A DNA stretch of 64,000 nt, taken from NCBI GenBank assembly GCA_905331475.1, contig CAJNYU010004581.1, positions 1-64,000 of the forward strand. The letters are read 5' to 3'. Both the position numbers and the translations under genes were made by a program. Below the pieces are notes generated by a model. The model was not told the origin of the DNA, ran no database searches, and saw nothing but the letters and a program-made list of their open reading frames with translations. This DNA comes from Rotaria socialis. Its lineage: Eukaryota > Rotifera > Eurotatoria > Philodinida > Philodinidae. Below, in pieces: positions 48,531 to 60,501 of this stretch; positions within the stretch are counted from its first letter, which is position 1, and every line of letters starts with the position of its first letter.

Positions 48531-51500
48531 TTAGGGATTCATTTTAATTATATGAGCTTGTTCGTGGTGAGTATTATGTCGTGATGGAGATTGAAGTTTA
48601 GATGAACGTGCTCGTTCGTGTTGCCCACGATCGAACTCGAGTGTATTAATACGTTTTATTGTATTACCATAAGGTAATGCTACGGGTGGAATAATCATAA
48701 TACCACTTTGTGAAATATTTTTACTAAAATAGTTAGAAAAAAAAGAAACACGGAAAAAAGAAAAATATTATTACTGTGAATTTCGTGCAATAAAGTGAAT
48801 ATTGTTTGTTAATTAAGCATTAGTATTAGAACAACAAAATCAATTCAATAATAAAACTTACGGCCGTTTACCACTGCTAAAACTACGACCTGCACGTTGT
48901 TTTATTATTTGATAATTAACAGCATAATCCATTCCATATGTTTCCCATGGTTCAACAATACGAAGTGCTGTCAATCGTGTATAATAACCTGGTGGAGCTT
49001 CTAATGGCTAAAAGAAAAAGAAAAACAAATAAGAACTTGAAAGTTTTTATTGGTTTATTTCATATACTGAATAAATAGCCTTTTCCACTGAACTCGTATC
49101 AAAATATGGACCTAAATCATTGTAAACAAATGGTTCATAAGCTTTGCTAGAAAAATTTAAAAATGAAAAATGTTTTCTTCGTTTGAAATATTATTCCACA
49201 AACAACTCACTGTATAGGTGGTCGAAATTTGGATGATTCAGCTCGAAGAGACTCTCGCAATCGACGTAATTCACTTTGTACGTAATCATCTCGTGAATGA
49301 CCAAATAAAGCGCCAATAGGATAAAGATTCACCTTGGTTTCTTTAAAATCAAGATGTATATCCGCATGAAAACTAAAATTAATACATATCGAAATAGTTA
49401 CTATAGAAAAAAAAATGTGTTGTCATTTACTTATAAGTCTCGCTTCCTTTTTTGATTTGAACTGAGTTTAAATGCCAAATAACATCAGTATCCGTTCCGT
49501 CATGTTCTATTATAATACGTTTGATTTTTCCAACATCATTTGTTTCACATGTAAATTCATTTGTTGATTTCGATTGAAAAGGTTTATCACCACTTTTTGT
49601 TTCTGTCAATGGTATACGAACTGTACCATTGTCACCATGAATTTTTATTGCTGCTGAAGCTTCGAGAGCTTGATTTCCTGTCGATATGATAATCTCATAA
49701 TTCGCATCTAAATATAAAATAATATTTGATAAGAATATATTTTTATGTTTAACTGTCAAATTTTACCATCGCGCTTTTTAATATGTAATTTTTCTGATTG
49801 GATTCTTCTCATTTAATATTTCTATATTTTGTTTTCTTATACGGCACCCTCTTCGAAAAAGCTGGCAATTTGCTTTCGTTTGCCTCAGTTTTGTTAATGT
49901 TTCTAAAACGTAACTATTGACTTTACTTTTCGTATTTCTCTCTTTCTCACCATGGGTATCTGCTAGTAAGTTAACAAAGAATTTTTCGATTCTTATTTTT
50001 TAATTCTTACCTTTCGTTTTCACAATTGTTTTCGGTACACAATCGGATGACTTAGATGCTTTGCGAGGTGTTCCTGAATATACATTAGGAATAAATAAAT
50101 AAATGAAGATGATGTGTTTTTCATTTGATTAATTATTACCTGTTTTTTTAGGTACAGGCGAAGGTTTTAATTCAATTTCAGCATCTTTTTCTAGTTTACG
50201 TTCGACAGTGAAGCTAAAAGTAACTTTTATCGTAAGAACATAAAAAGAAGAAAAACAAAAGTCTCACGTTGTCGTTTCATTATTTCGTTTGACTGTTATA
50301 TTATCGATATCCCATACAAGTGTTTGTTCATTTGAATCTTGACTAAGAACGATTTTTGAAATCTGTTTTTAATAAAATAACTTTTATTTTTTCTGAATAG
50401 AACTTTTGACAAATGTAGTTAACCTTTCCAACATCATTCGTTTTAAATTCATATTCGACTTTATCGTTTTTTTTTATTGGAGTATTTTTATTTGTTTTTG
50501 TTGTTGCATTAAGTGTTATTTGTTTTGTTTGACTATTTTTTCCAAATATTGTTATGTTTAAATTATTGTCGTTGCCTTCTCCCTGAGACGGACCAGTTCT
50601 GATAAGAATCTTATAAGTTGCTTCTAAAGATAGCAAGCAAAAAGGATAACATGTTAACTTACTAATTCTTACTTAAAGTCATACTTACCCGTCTTTTTCG
50701 GTATGGCCGACGGTGTTAATTCAACTTGAGAATTACGTTCGATTGTTTTTTCAACGTTAAACCTGAAATTCTTTTCTTGCTGTTTAATCAGCAGAAGAAC
50801 TTTTTTTTTCTTTTAAATTTCTTACGGTGTTATTTCATTAGCTCGCTTGATTGTAACATTATCTACATGCCAGATAGCATCACTGTCAGAATCATCTTGT
50901 CCAATGACAATTTTTGCAATCTAATGTAAATTGAAAGAATATATATAATTATCACAACAAAAAACAAACTAGTTGAATAATTTACTTTTCCAACATCGAT
51001 TGTTTTAAATTCGAATTCTGTGCTTCCATCTTTTTTAAATAAATCTTTTTTATCGGATATTGTAGCTTCTTTAAGATAGAGTTTTTTAGTTTGATTTTTT
51101 TGTCCATGAATTATTATATAAAAATCAGCATCTTCATTAATGCTATCCTTTTGATCTGAACCAGTACAAACTAAAACTTTATATGATATTTCTAAAAAAA
51201 AATAAATTTTTGAAGAAAATAAAAACGAAATTTGTAGAAATAAAATAATCTAACCTTTAACAGGTGGAGCTTTTTGTTCAGGTGTATGACTACGTGGTGT
51301 TTCTATTTTAACAGGTTCTGGACTAGGTGTTTTTCCTATGTAAATATATATATATATATATAGAAGAAGAAGAAAAAAAAAATCAAAAGAGTTTGTTCGT
51401 TTTTGATTTTGATATACACACTAGCTGGACCAGGTGTTAAATCAATAGATGATGTTGATTGATTGAGAACTTTTTTAGCAGTGAAACTAAAGTATAAATA

Positions 51501-54500
51501 TAAACGAATGTAATAAAAACAATACGAGTGCAAATGGGTATACTTGTAATTTTCGGATCCTTTTCGTATTTGAATTGATTTTAAATGCCAACTAGGTTGA
51601 TCACCTTGTCCATCGATGCCAATATTAATTTTATTAATCTATAAAGTCAATTTTTGCAGACAGCGAAAAAATTCATTTTTTTAAAGTTTCTACTTACATC
51701 GCCAACATCATCTAATTCCATTTCGAATTCATTTGTTTTCCCCGATTCAAACAATGGTTTATCACCTTGCTTTGTGTTCAATAATGGAAATTGTTTTGTT
51801 TGATCTTTATCACCAAATATTGTCATTAGAACGCCAGAATTTGTGCTAGCACCAGCTTCGGAGCTGGTTACAATCGTAATAGTATACGTAGCTTGATCTA
51901 TGCAACAGGCAAATAAAGAAAAAGCAACGTTTAAATCAATTTTCTATTCACCTTTCGGAGATACTGGTGATGATGGTGGCGTTTTACGTCCATCTGGTGT
52001 AAGATCGATATAAGTTTTTTGATCATCTTTTTCTTTACTTAGCCATCGATTAGCGGTAAATCTTAACAGTTAATTATATTTTTTTGTGTATTTTCCTCTC
52101 TAAAGAACCTCTATGTAAACATACGTATAATGTTCATCGTTCTTTTCAATTTGAACTGATTTTAAAAACCAATTTTGTTCACTATCATCACTATCATGGC
52201 CAATATTAATCTTTGTAATCTAAACAAAAATGTTTTAAAAAATATATTTTCGCAATGATGAACCAGAAAAAAACATTGTATTTACTTTTCCAACATCAGT
52301 TGCCCTTAGATCAAATTCAAGAATACTATCTTGGTCAAATTTTGCGTCAGAACCATCTTTCGTTGTTCTCAATGGTAAATTTGTTGTTGTATTTTCATCA
52401 CCATAAATGCATAATATAACATTAGCATTAATATTCGATTCGCCAGTTTCAATGATAACCTTGTAATTAATTTCTATTCAATAGATAAGAAATATTTTAA
52501 AAAAAGTTCAAATGTCCATTTAATTAAATCATAAAAGCAAACCTGTCGGAGTCATCAGAAGACTTTTTTTTTGTCTCGTAATGAAATTCTGCAAAACTCT
52601 CTATATGTTTTACTGTGCTTTTAAATCTTTTCTTTTCTAATGTTGACGAGAACAATGTTTCTTTAGTTGCAACTTAGCATAAGCTTATATGTCGACAAAG
52701 AAATTTTCTGTTTTGTTATAATAATGTGCATAGAAAGTAGTTTTGTGTCACATTCTCTCGCTCGCAATTCGTTGCTTATCGATATATTATTCCTCACGCT
52801 CGTTCCAGTTTTGACGGCGTTCAAGTTTGTTTTTTGACAATTACAACTCAAAACTTTCTCTACTTGTGTTTCTGTCTTTTTCTTCTTCTATTCTATATTT
52901 CATTAAAAATGAAACGTAAATGGTATTATAATATATGCAAGCTGTCAAGAATTATATTATTGGCAATAAGTGAACAGTAAACGTGTTTAATATCGAATCA
53001 CAACCTTGAGCAATAGTTGCCAATTAAAGTGGCAACAAGAGAAAGAGTGCACGAGAAAACGTTAATATTTGTTTTAGTGCTTCAAGAAAACTGTATATAA
53101 ACAACAATACATATTACCGTCCTCTGTTGTGTCAGGTTTGATTGTCATCCAACTAAAATTTGGTCCTAGACGGCTTGACAGCCAACAATGAGCTTGAAAA
53201 CTAAAAAACAAATCGAGAAAAACAAATCGAATCTTTTGTAATCAAACGTAGTTACTAACCGATAGAAAGTTTCCTTGTATTTTATATCGACATATTCTAA
53301 TAGCCAAGCTACTTGTTGTTTACTATCACTAAAACCAATCGTTATATTTTCAATCTATGATAGATGTAAAAACAAAATTAGATTGATTGCTTGGTTTTTT
53401 TGTTTAATGAAAATAGAATTACATTTCCAATGTCTTCATGTTCTATTTCAAATGCATCTGAATTTCCTTGTTGAAAAATATTTTCACCAAGAATCTGTGC
53501 ATAGCCTTTTAATAATAGTTTAGCAATTTGTCCTGCGGAACCACGAACAATCATTTCAACATTTTCAGTAGTTTTACTTTGAGACAGATCGGCTGTCTGA
53601 ATTGTTACTAAATAGACCGAAGGACCTAAAAGAAAACATGAACTCATAAAATTATTTCTAATGTCGACGACGACTTTATTTTTTGCATTACTAGACGGTG
53701 ATCGAAGATTTGCTTGAGATAACTCAACAAATAATCGTTGATCACCTTGTGTTGAACTTAAACACTTATTAATACTATATCTAAATGAACAAAATCAAAT
53801 AGGATATTCTTCAATGACAATAATAAATACGAACTCTTGTTGTTGTGCAAGCATTTGAATTTTGATCTTTTTTAAATACCAATCATTAACTTTACCTAAT
53901 CCTTCATGACCAATTATAATTCGTTGGATCTGTATAAATATAGTGTAAAACTTTTAAATAAAAAGGTTTCCTTTGATAATTTAGTATTACTTCTCCAACA
54001 TTATTGCTTGCGACAGTAAATTCAGATGTTGAATCTTTTGTAAATGAATCTTGTTGTGATTCTAGAAAAAGTTTCGGTGTTGCAGTTGTTGTTCCAAATA
54101 TTTGTATGTATACAGGTGAATCCAATGGTTCAACTTGTTTATCACCGGTTTGAACTTCTATATTATATGTCACCGCTAAACGCAAAAACAAAAATAAAAA
54201 TAATTTGCAATACTTTTGATAAGTTATCTTTTGTTTCTACCTGGTTGTTCAGTACCAAATAGTTCAGCATCTAATTTACGATCATTTTTCGATCCACTTA
54301 GCCATCGATTAGCAGTAAATCTAAATTTTCGCTTTTATTTTTTAAATTTTCCTTGACAACGAGCAAAGATTTTACCTAACCAAAAAATTATGAACAGATA
54401 TTTCTACATAATCGACATACCACCCAGTTAGAATGTCTTCATGTCGAATAATAATACGTTGTGGTTTACCAATATCGGTGGCATTAATTTGAAATTTTAT

Positions 54501-54891
54501 TGTACTACCTTGTGAGAATGGTTGATCCTTTCCTGATAATAATAAATCTTCAGTTTGCTTATTATCTCGACCAAATATATTAACATAGACAGGTCCATTG
54601 GTGCCTGAATTTAGAAAATCACCTGTTTTAACCGTAATAGAATATTCAATCTCTATAGAAAAAAAGCTAGCTTTGTAAAATGTAAAAGTCAAAGGTTTGT
54701 TTTGGTCACTGACTAGAATTCTGAGATTTATTTACTGGAATAATAGGTCGTTGTGATGATGAATCTGAATGATCAGCTATAGAATTCAACAATTAAAAGA
54801 AATTTAGAAGAATAAAATTTTTTTATCAAGACCTACATATTATTTTTTTAGGATCAGTTCCATCTGTATTTTTACCACAGCAACAAGACAT
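48531..54891 (-). CDS. Eight-PLAT-domain protein (LOXHD1-like), 1240 aa
   Basis: Twenty-nine exons from ATG 54891 to the stop at 48531 (1241 codons, in phase at every junction). The N-terminus MSCCCGK could be palmitoylated. Eight PLAT/LH2 beta-sandwich domains follow, each starting Y.I.V.TG and containing F.....DVG+I..I.IGHD....W.L..V.I. and ending FTANRWL or FTVE+. They begin near 54650, 54170, 53620, 52470, 51890, 51185, 50620 and 49700. Linkers are S/P/K-rich. The last 230 residues (HADIHLDFKETKVNLYPIGA on) are unique. PLAT domains bind membranes or membrane proteins; multi-PLAT LOXHD1-type proteins sit under the plasma membrane of hair-cell stereocilia in vertebrates. No lipoxygenase or channel domain is present. 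The role in this organism is unknown. The intron at 52474-53117 is unusually long. Confidence 0.9.
52543..52555 (-). CDS. Possible internal first exon of the PLAT gene
   Basis: Inside the long intron, ATG at 52555 opens four codons plus one base (MTPT) and ends at a GTTTGC donor. It joins the fourth PLAT domain's exon at 52473 in phase, giving MTPTEINYKVIIETG. This would make a shorter five-PLAT form. Only phase and splice signals support it. Confidence 0.3.
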
Positions 54892-56138
54892 GGTTTTAAG
54901 AAATATTTAATTTGCAAGAATCGTGAAGTAAGCTAAGACAAGAAAAAAGGTGAAGAAAATCCTTTTTCTCCTTTCTGTCTGACGATTTACGTTTAGATTA
55001 AATGTGCACTCGACTTCCATTCTCACTGTCTTCCTTCTTCTTCTTTCTTTTCTTTTTATATCCTTTATATCACTTCAATAGTTGACGAGAATTTGCTACG
55101 ATAAAAAAATTTGTTTCCATTTTTATGTACTCGCCGATATAGCAACAGCAGACTCTTCGTTATTTTTTTATGTCGGATTGTTTTCATTTAAGAATAATGA
55201 AGAAGAATTCTTTTCTGTTTCAATTTTATTTCAAATATGCAAGAATGAAGAAAGTGTTTCTTCAACGAGTTTATTCGTTTATCATCAATCGTGAGAAATA
55301 GCAATCAAGATCATTTGTTCTCAATAAAGAAAGGAGTCATTGATATGAAAATATCTAAATTGTGATGATGATTTCTCAGATTAAATTTCTATTTAAACGT
55401 ATACTGAGTAATAAAATACATTCATTGTCCTTGATGTCATGTGAGATTCAAAAAAAAACTCATACGCAATTATGAATAATAGAATTTAGCAAACAGTCGA
55501 AGTATTAGTGTTATAAGTTAGTAAGATTACATGTAATCAATCGAAATTAAAACTCTCGCTATCAAAGTAACATTAAAAAAATAAAGACGACTACTGAAAT
55601 AGTTGACCGAAAGTTTTCTTATCAATAATGCACAATTAAACTAAAAGTTGATCAGAATTTTTTTCAGGATATTCAAAAATAACACAGTATTCTTTGCATT
55701 TCAACTCTATTTTCTATTCTCATCTCGTCTCATGGAATTCAAATCGAGCAATGTTGATAAGTCGAAGACAACTATGCTTGCCAAAAGCATATCTTGCAAA
55801 ATATGAACACTATATTGAAATGCAACGTATGTTTTTAACTTTGTTAGAAAACCAACATTAATAGTAATTTACTAATTCAAAAGATTCCCAAATATTTTTT
55901 TAAATTTAATGATATTCTCATGAACAATTTATCACATCAGTTTTCAATACAATATGTACTTCTATTGAATTAAGAAAAAAAAGCATTTGACACGTAGGAA
56001 AAAATCATTCGACTACCAGTGTTTAAGAAAAACAAAGTCATTTAAACACAAAACTCATGCTACTGTGGCATTTCATGGAGATTAAAACTCTGCTATTCTA
56101 TGAAAAATTGAACCCGTTGGAAGTATAAAATCTTACAG
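54892..56138. other. Upstream intergenic region of the PLAT gene
   Basis: No gene is recognised; the frame 55082-55294 has no homology. The proximal part must hold the PLAT-gene promoter. Confidence 0.45.
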
Positions 56139-57141
56139 GGAAGGCCCCTGGATGCTTCTCTGAAATTTCAACGAAACCTACGTGGGTTTGTGAGGTCAAG
56201 TGTTAGTATCTCTAATATGGCAAAATTAGTGGCTGAGATTAATCCGTTAAAACAATTGAAATAACAATTTTTTTGCTGAGAACCCTGAGGGGACCACAGA
56301 TAAATTGTTTTGACTAAAAAAGTTCGCAAAACAAAATTGTAATACTGATAAGGCGGCTCAATTGTTAATGCTAATTCAAAATATGTTATTGGTTTTCACT
56401 CATGCTGTATTTGTCGAACCGAAAGTTNGCTGTATTTGTCGCACCGAAAGGTGCGAATTATATGTCAAAAAAAGTAGAAAATCATCTCTTAATAGTAGTC
56501 TTACACCGCGCACGCCAACATTATGCATCATTGAATGGAGCGTTGAATTCTAGATAGATGCACTTCCACATAAGCTTATCGAGAAAAGTTTATTGATACT
56601 TTTTATTTGTCATTTTATTGCCAATCGGTGGTAAGCTAAATCAAAATTTTGTTCTATTAGTAGTTTGATTACCGATTGAGAATCAAATCATTCGGTTCAT
56701 GTAATTATTCTGTACATCAGTCGATAGAGCTTTTGAAATGTTGTGACGCCATGCATTTTTTAAACCCCTAAAAGATTCGTAATTTACGAAGTTCGTGAAA
56801 GACTACTATTGAGATATGATTTTCTACTTTTTTTGACATATAATTCGCAACTTTCGGTTAGGCAAAGACAGCATGAGTGAAAACCAATAACATATGTTGA
56901 ATTAGCATTAACAATTGAGCCGCCTTATCAGTATTACAATTTTGTTTTGCGAACTTTTTTAGACAAAAACAATTTATCTGTGGTCCCCCTCAGGGTTCTA
57001 AACAAAACAAATTGTTATTCCAATTTTTTTAACGGATTAATCTCAGTCGCTAAGTTTGCAACATTAGAAATACTAACACTTGACTTCACAAATCCACGTA
57101 GGTTTCGTTGAAATTCCAGAGAAACGCTCAGGAACCTTCCT
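56139..57141. repeat. Large foldback, ~350-bp arms, ~300-bp loop
   Basis: Left arm about 56139-56502 and inverted right arm about 56800-57141. AATTGTTAATGCTAATTC / GAATTAGCATTAACAATT and CTGAGGGGACCACAG / CTGTGGTCCCCCTCAG are matching landmarks. The left arm carries a single N (56428) between two 24-nt near-copies (56404-56427 and 56429-56452), so about 24 bp there are probably surplus. Non-coding. Confidence 0.9.
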
Positions 57142-57834
57142 TCGTAAGAGCAGCATACGATTAGGCTCATTCTGTGTACTTTCGCAAGTAGCCGTCTTAC
57201 CGGAAGAATCTCAGCTGCTCTGAGTTTGTGTTTTGCTTGCTTGCCAGTCTCGATCTCGATGGAAGATGCGTTTGATATTCGTATTCTGGGTTGAACCCGA
57301 AATTTGAGATACGATGGCTCACATGGTGGCGAAAGGACAAAGTCTATACCGGAGTCAATCTGATCGGAAGTATCGTAGGATGATATCTAGTGCACTCTTT
57401 GCTAAATAACAAGGTGATCTTCACTTTCTGTTTGATGTAGGTGCGGATGAGCACGGTTTTGAGAGTGGAGAGTGGAAATCCCACACGCACACCCAAATTT
57501 TCCAATAGGGTGGCACAGCTGTGAAGAAATCACTAGATATACTATCTTCTGGTATTTCAACATAACGTAAAAGAATTAAACTATGAGAACCTAATTGTAT
57601 TTGTGCTACTCAATATAGATCACGTTTTGTGTAATAGCAATATTCAGATTTCATGTCAATTTCAAAACCTAAATTAATGGATGTTAAATAATGATCGAAA
57701 CTAGAAAAGTTAATTTATTTAACAATAGAACATTTCAACTTTTATTGAAATATTTTAATATCGATCAGTTCATGATTGTTCAATATCGAATTCATTTTTG
57801 TTTTCAAATGTTTGAATGTTATATCATTATCAAT
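57142..57834. other. No gene; patch of higher G+C
   Basis: About 57150-57500 is richer in G+C than its surroundings but has no long frame. It may be a remnant of the same repeat family or an old insert. Confidence 0.35.
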
Positions 57835-58125
57835 CAGAGACCGAAACGAATGATAAAAATACCGTTCGGTCCGATTCGGTTTTTCTGGACTCGGATCTCG
57901 GATTCGATTCGGCTTTCCCGGTCGTTCAAAATTTTAATTCGATTCAACTCGGCTGAAAAAATTTTAAAAAATCAATTCGATTCAATTCGATTCAATTTCA
58001 TTTTTTCAGCCAAATCGAATTGAATTAAAATTTTGAGTGACCGGAAAGCCGAATCGAATCCGAATCCAGGTCCGGAAAAACCGAATCAGACCGAATGGTA
58101 TTTTTGTCATTCGTTTCGGTCTCTG
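57835..58125. mobile_element. hAT-type palindromic MITE with perfect 8-bp TSD
   Basis: The 291-bp element begins CAGAGACCGAAACGAATGA and ends with its complement (TCATTCGTTTCGGTCTCTG, one mismatch), and is almost a complete palindrome. It is flanked on both sides by TTATCAAT (57827-57834 and 58126-58133). Eight-base target duplications and CAGAG-type ends are classic for hAT transposons. The interior repeats GATTCGATTCGG-like words. It encodes nothing and depends on a transposase elsewhere. Confidence 0.95.
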
Positions 58126-58133
58126 TTATCAAT

Positions 58134-58612
58134 TGAGTCTATGTAGAGATGCATCAAGAATTATTTGCTAAATCATCGATAATAGTCTTTTAATTATTTC
58201 TATTTATTATTGTTGTTCGTTGACTAAGATCAAGAATAAATGACTTTCAAGGAGAAATATCACCATCTGTATTAATATTTATTGTTGAATCTATGAATGA
58301 AATGTTTTCGGCTACGTAAATAAGAGATAAAATATATCTTTCTCTATAAAAGAAGCAATGGATGATAACGAAGAGAGAGAGAGCAAGAGGCGAACAATAA
58401 CAGTGTAAAACAATATCGTTATCATTCTCAATACCATTGTTGACTTTTATTTCACCCATGATGCTATATTAAATGCAAGCTTTTATCGATCATAACAGAT
58501 AGACTGTTGAAAAACTTTATAAAAAAAGATCTCGAAAACTTAAATAATATGTAGTTTTTCAATTAGCGAACGCAATTTTTTTGTGAAAATTGTTTTAGCT
58601 TTTATTAGAACA
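58134..58612. other. 3' intergenic region of the MAM gene
   Basis: AT-rich, no coding signal beyond a short spurious frame (58247-58459). Confidence 0.45.
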
Positions 58613-60501
58613 TTAAATAGGTGAAATGCGATTCAATTCTATAGAATTTTTTAATGAATGCTTTCGCTTCTTTCGATATGAGCGACGTAAATTACGACCA
58701 CGAAGAATTGTGGAATATAATAGTATCACCGATATGATGATGCTTATAATTGCAATGGAAACTACTGGTATGACAGTGACCAAAATGATAATTAGAATAT
58801 CATTTTTACCATTAACATATGTGGTATTCGCGATCGTAGGCGCATCTATCTAAAGACAAAGTGAAACTTTAGTGAGTCCGACATTTTGTTTTGGACAATT
58901 AAAGTTATTTGAATTAATCTTATTCTATGTATTCGTAGTCTTACACTACTCACTTACTGTTACAGATGTTGTACCGAAGCTCCCTGCAGCACTTGATGCT
59001 GTTGTGTCGACTACTTTGAATACTGTTGTTGTGGCTTCGGTCGACAAAGTTATTGTAGTAGTTTGAATTAGCAGTGATGTTACTGCTGTTGGATTGTCAG
59101 TTATATGTTGATCATCTAGACAAATTATAATTGAAGAATAATCATTCGCTCATCGAGTATCTTGAATTTGATCGAAAACAAAATTTAGGACGCAAGTGAA
59201 GACATAGGTGTTCGAGCAGTATAGGTTTTATTTTCATGAAATATGATTTTCAACGAATTCGCCTGTCAAAATTAGTGCCAGTTTTTGTTTTTGACATATT
59301 TTACTTTCGAACAAATACAACATAATCACATTTTCTTCTGAAAAGATTTCAAGGTTTTTACTTGTTGAAATATCGGGAACCATCGACATAGATGTATTCG
59401 ACTATTAAAATGAAATAATTACATGCAATTTATCAAGGATTTTTTACCATTAATAGTGACGAACTATTTTAAAAATATTTTAAAAAATCGAGCTAAATTT
59501 AAATATGATCATGTTCAATTTCGAACCTGGCAATATCAATAGCTGAAGTTGTAATTGCTGTAGAAAGATCAGTAGTTGTATGTTGATCATCTTGAGCAAA
59601 ATGTATCTGTAGCAGTGCTTTTGTACGTACAGTATTTTTACATACCAGCATTGACTTGTCGAATTGATATTTCGTCCAATGCCATATGAAAGAGAGCTAG
59701 TTCCGGTGATGTTTTTTGTAAATCGAAATAGATCTGAAAAGTATTATAGCATAAATAAAATAAAGTTCCTATTAAAAAAGAAAGCTTAGAATTTTCCACC
59801 TTGTAACCAGACTCTGTTGCATTAAAGAGTATTTCACGTTTAATCCATCCATTAAAAGGACTACTGGTAACAAAATCGATTGTCTCATTAGTGCCATCCA
59901 CTTCTTTAATTATTGTTATGCTTTTTTGACCAATATTTGATATGTAATAATAATAGATAAGATATTGTTCACTAGTAACATTGATGTTACTTAATTCAGT
60001 CTTGAGTTGGTAAGACTCTGTTGCATTATCACGAAACTGGAACGCAGCATATTGTCCTATAATCATATATTAATATTAATAGGAACAAACATGAGAACTG
60101 TCGGCTATTATGCAAACCTGGTGCGCACTCGCTATTTTCACCATTTTCTGTTGGGCAATAGCCTTTGTAGCAAAAATACATGTCCCAAGTGTAGTTGCCT
60201 ACTTTGTAGGGTAACTGACACACTTGTCCATTATTCGTTGGCTTTACTAGATAGAAAATCAATGGATAAAGAACATGATCATCGGATGATTCTTATTCTT
60301 ACAAGCTGATGTAACGTCAGATGCTGGATGATCTAATGGTTGATTAGTTAGGACTGCCAAATTTGAGATAAGTAAAACTTCTGTAGTGAAGCAGTTTTCG
60401 CTTAGTGTAGCATTGTCGAAATTACATTCGTACAGTACTTGAGATTGAACATAAAGTAGACAAATTAAGATTGAAAAACTGCTCAGTGAGTACAAATGCA
60501 T
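58613..60501 (-). CDS. Type I membrane MAM-domain protein
   Basis: ATG 60501 opens a signal peptide (MHLYSLSSFSILICLLYV). Exons 60501-60303, 60246-60118, 60056-59800 and 59733-59646 join in phase and give one MAM-like domain: YECNFDNATLSENCF ... MYFCYKGYCPTENGE ... FNGWIKREILFNATESGYK ... YFDLQKTSPELALFHMALDE. Then come Ser/Thr-rich exons (59590-59527, perhaps 59400-59360, and 59115-58958) forming a mucin-like stalk. A last exon, 58849-58613, holds one membrane helix (ILIIILVTVIPVVSIAIISI), a stop-transfer cluster (RGRNLRRSYRKKRKH) and a short tail. The phase between the stalk exons could not be closed, so the stalk model is tentative or the gene is slightly damaged. MAM domains serve adhesion and receptor dimerisation at the cell surface. 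Confidence 0.75.

Noticed and set aside
52663-52851. Frame starting MSCNCQK, reminiscent of the PLAT gene start MSCCCGK
   Set aside because: The first codon is TTG, there is no usable donor in phase, and the similarity is very short.
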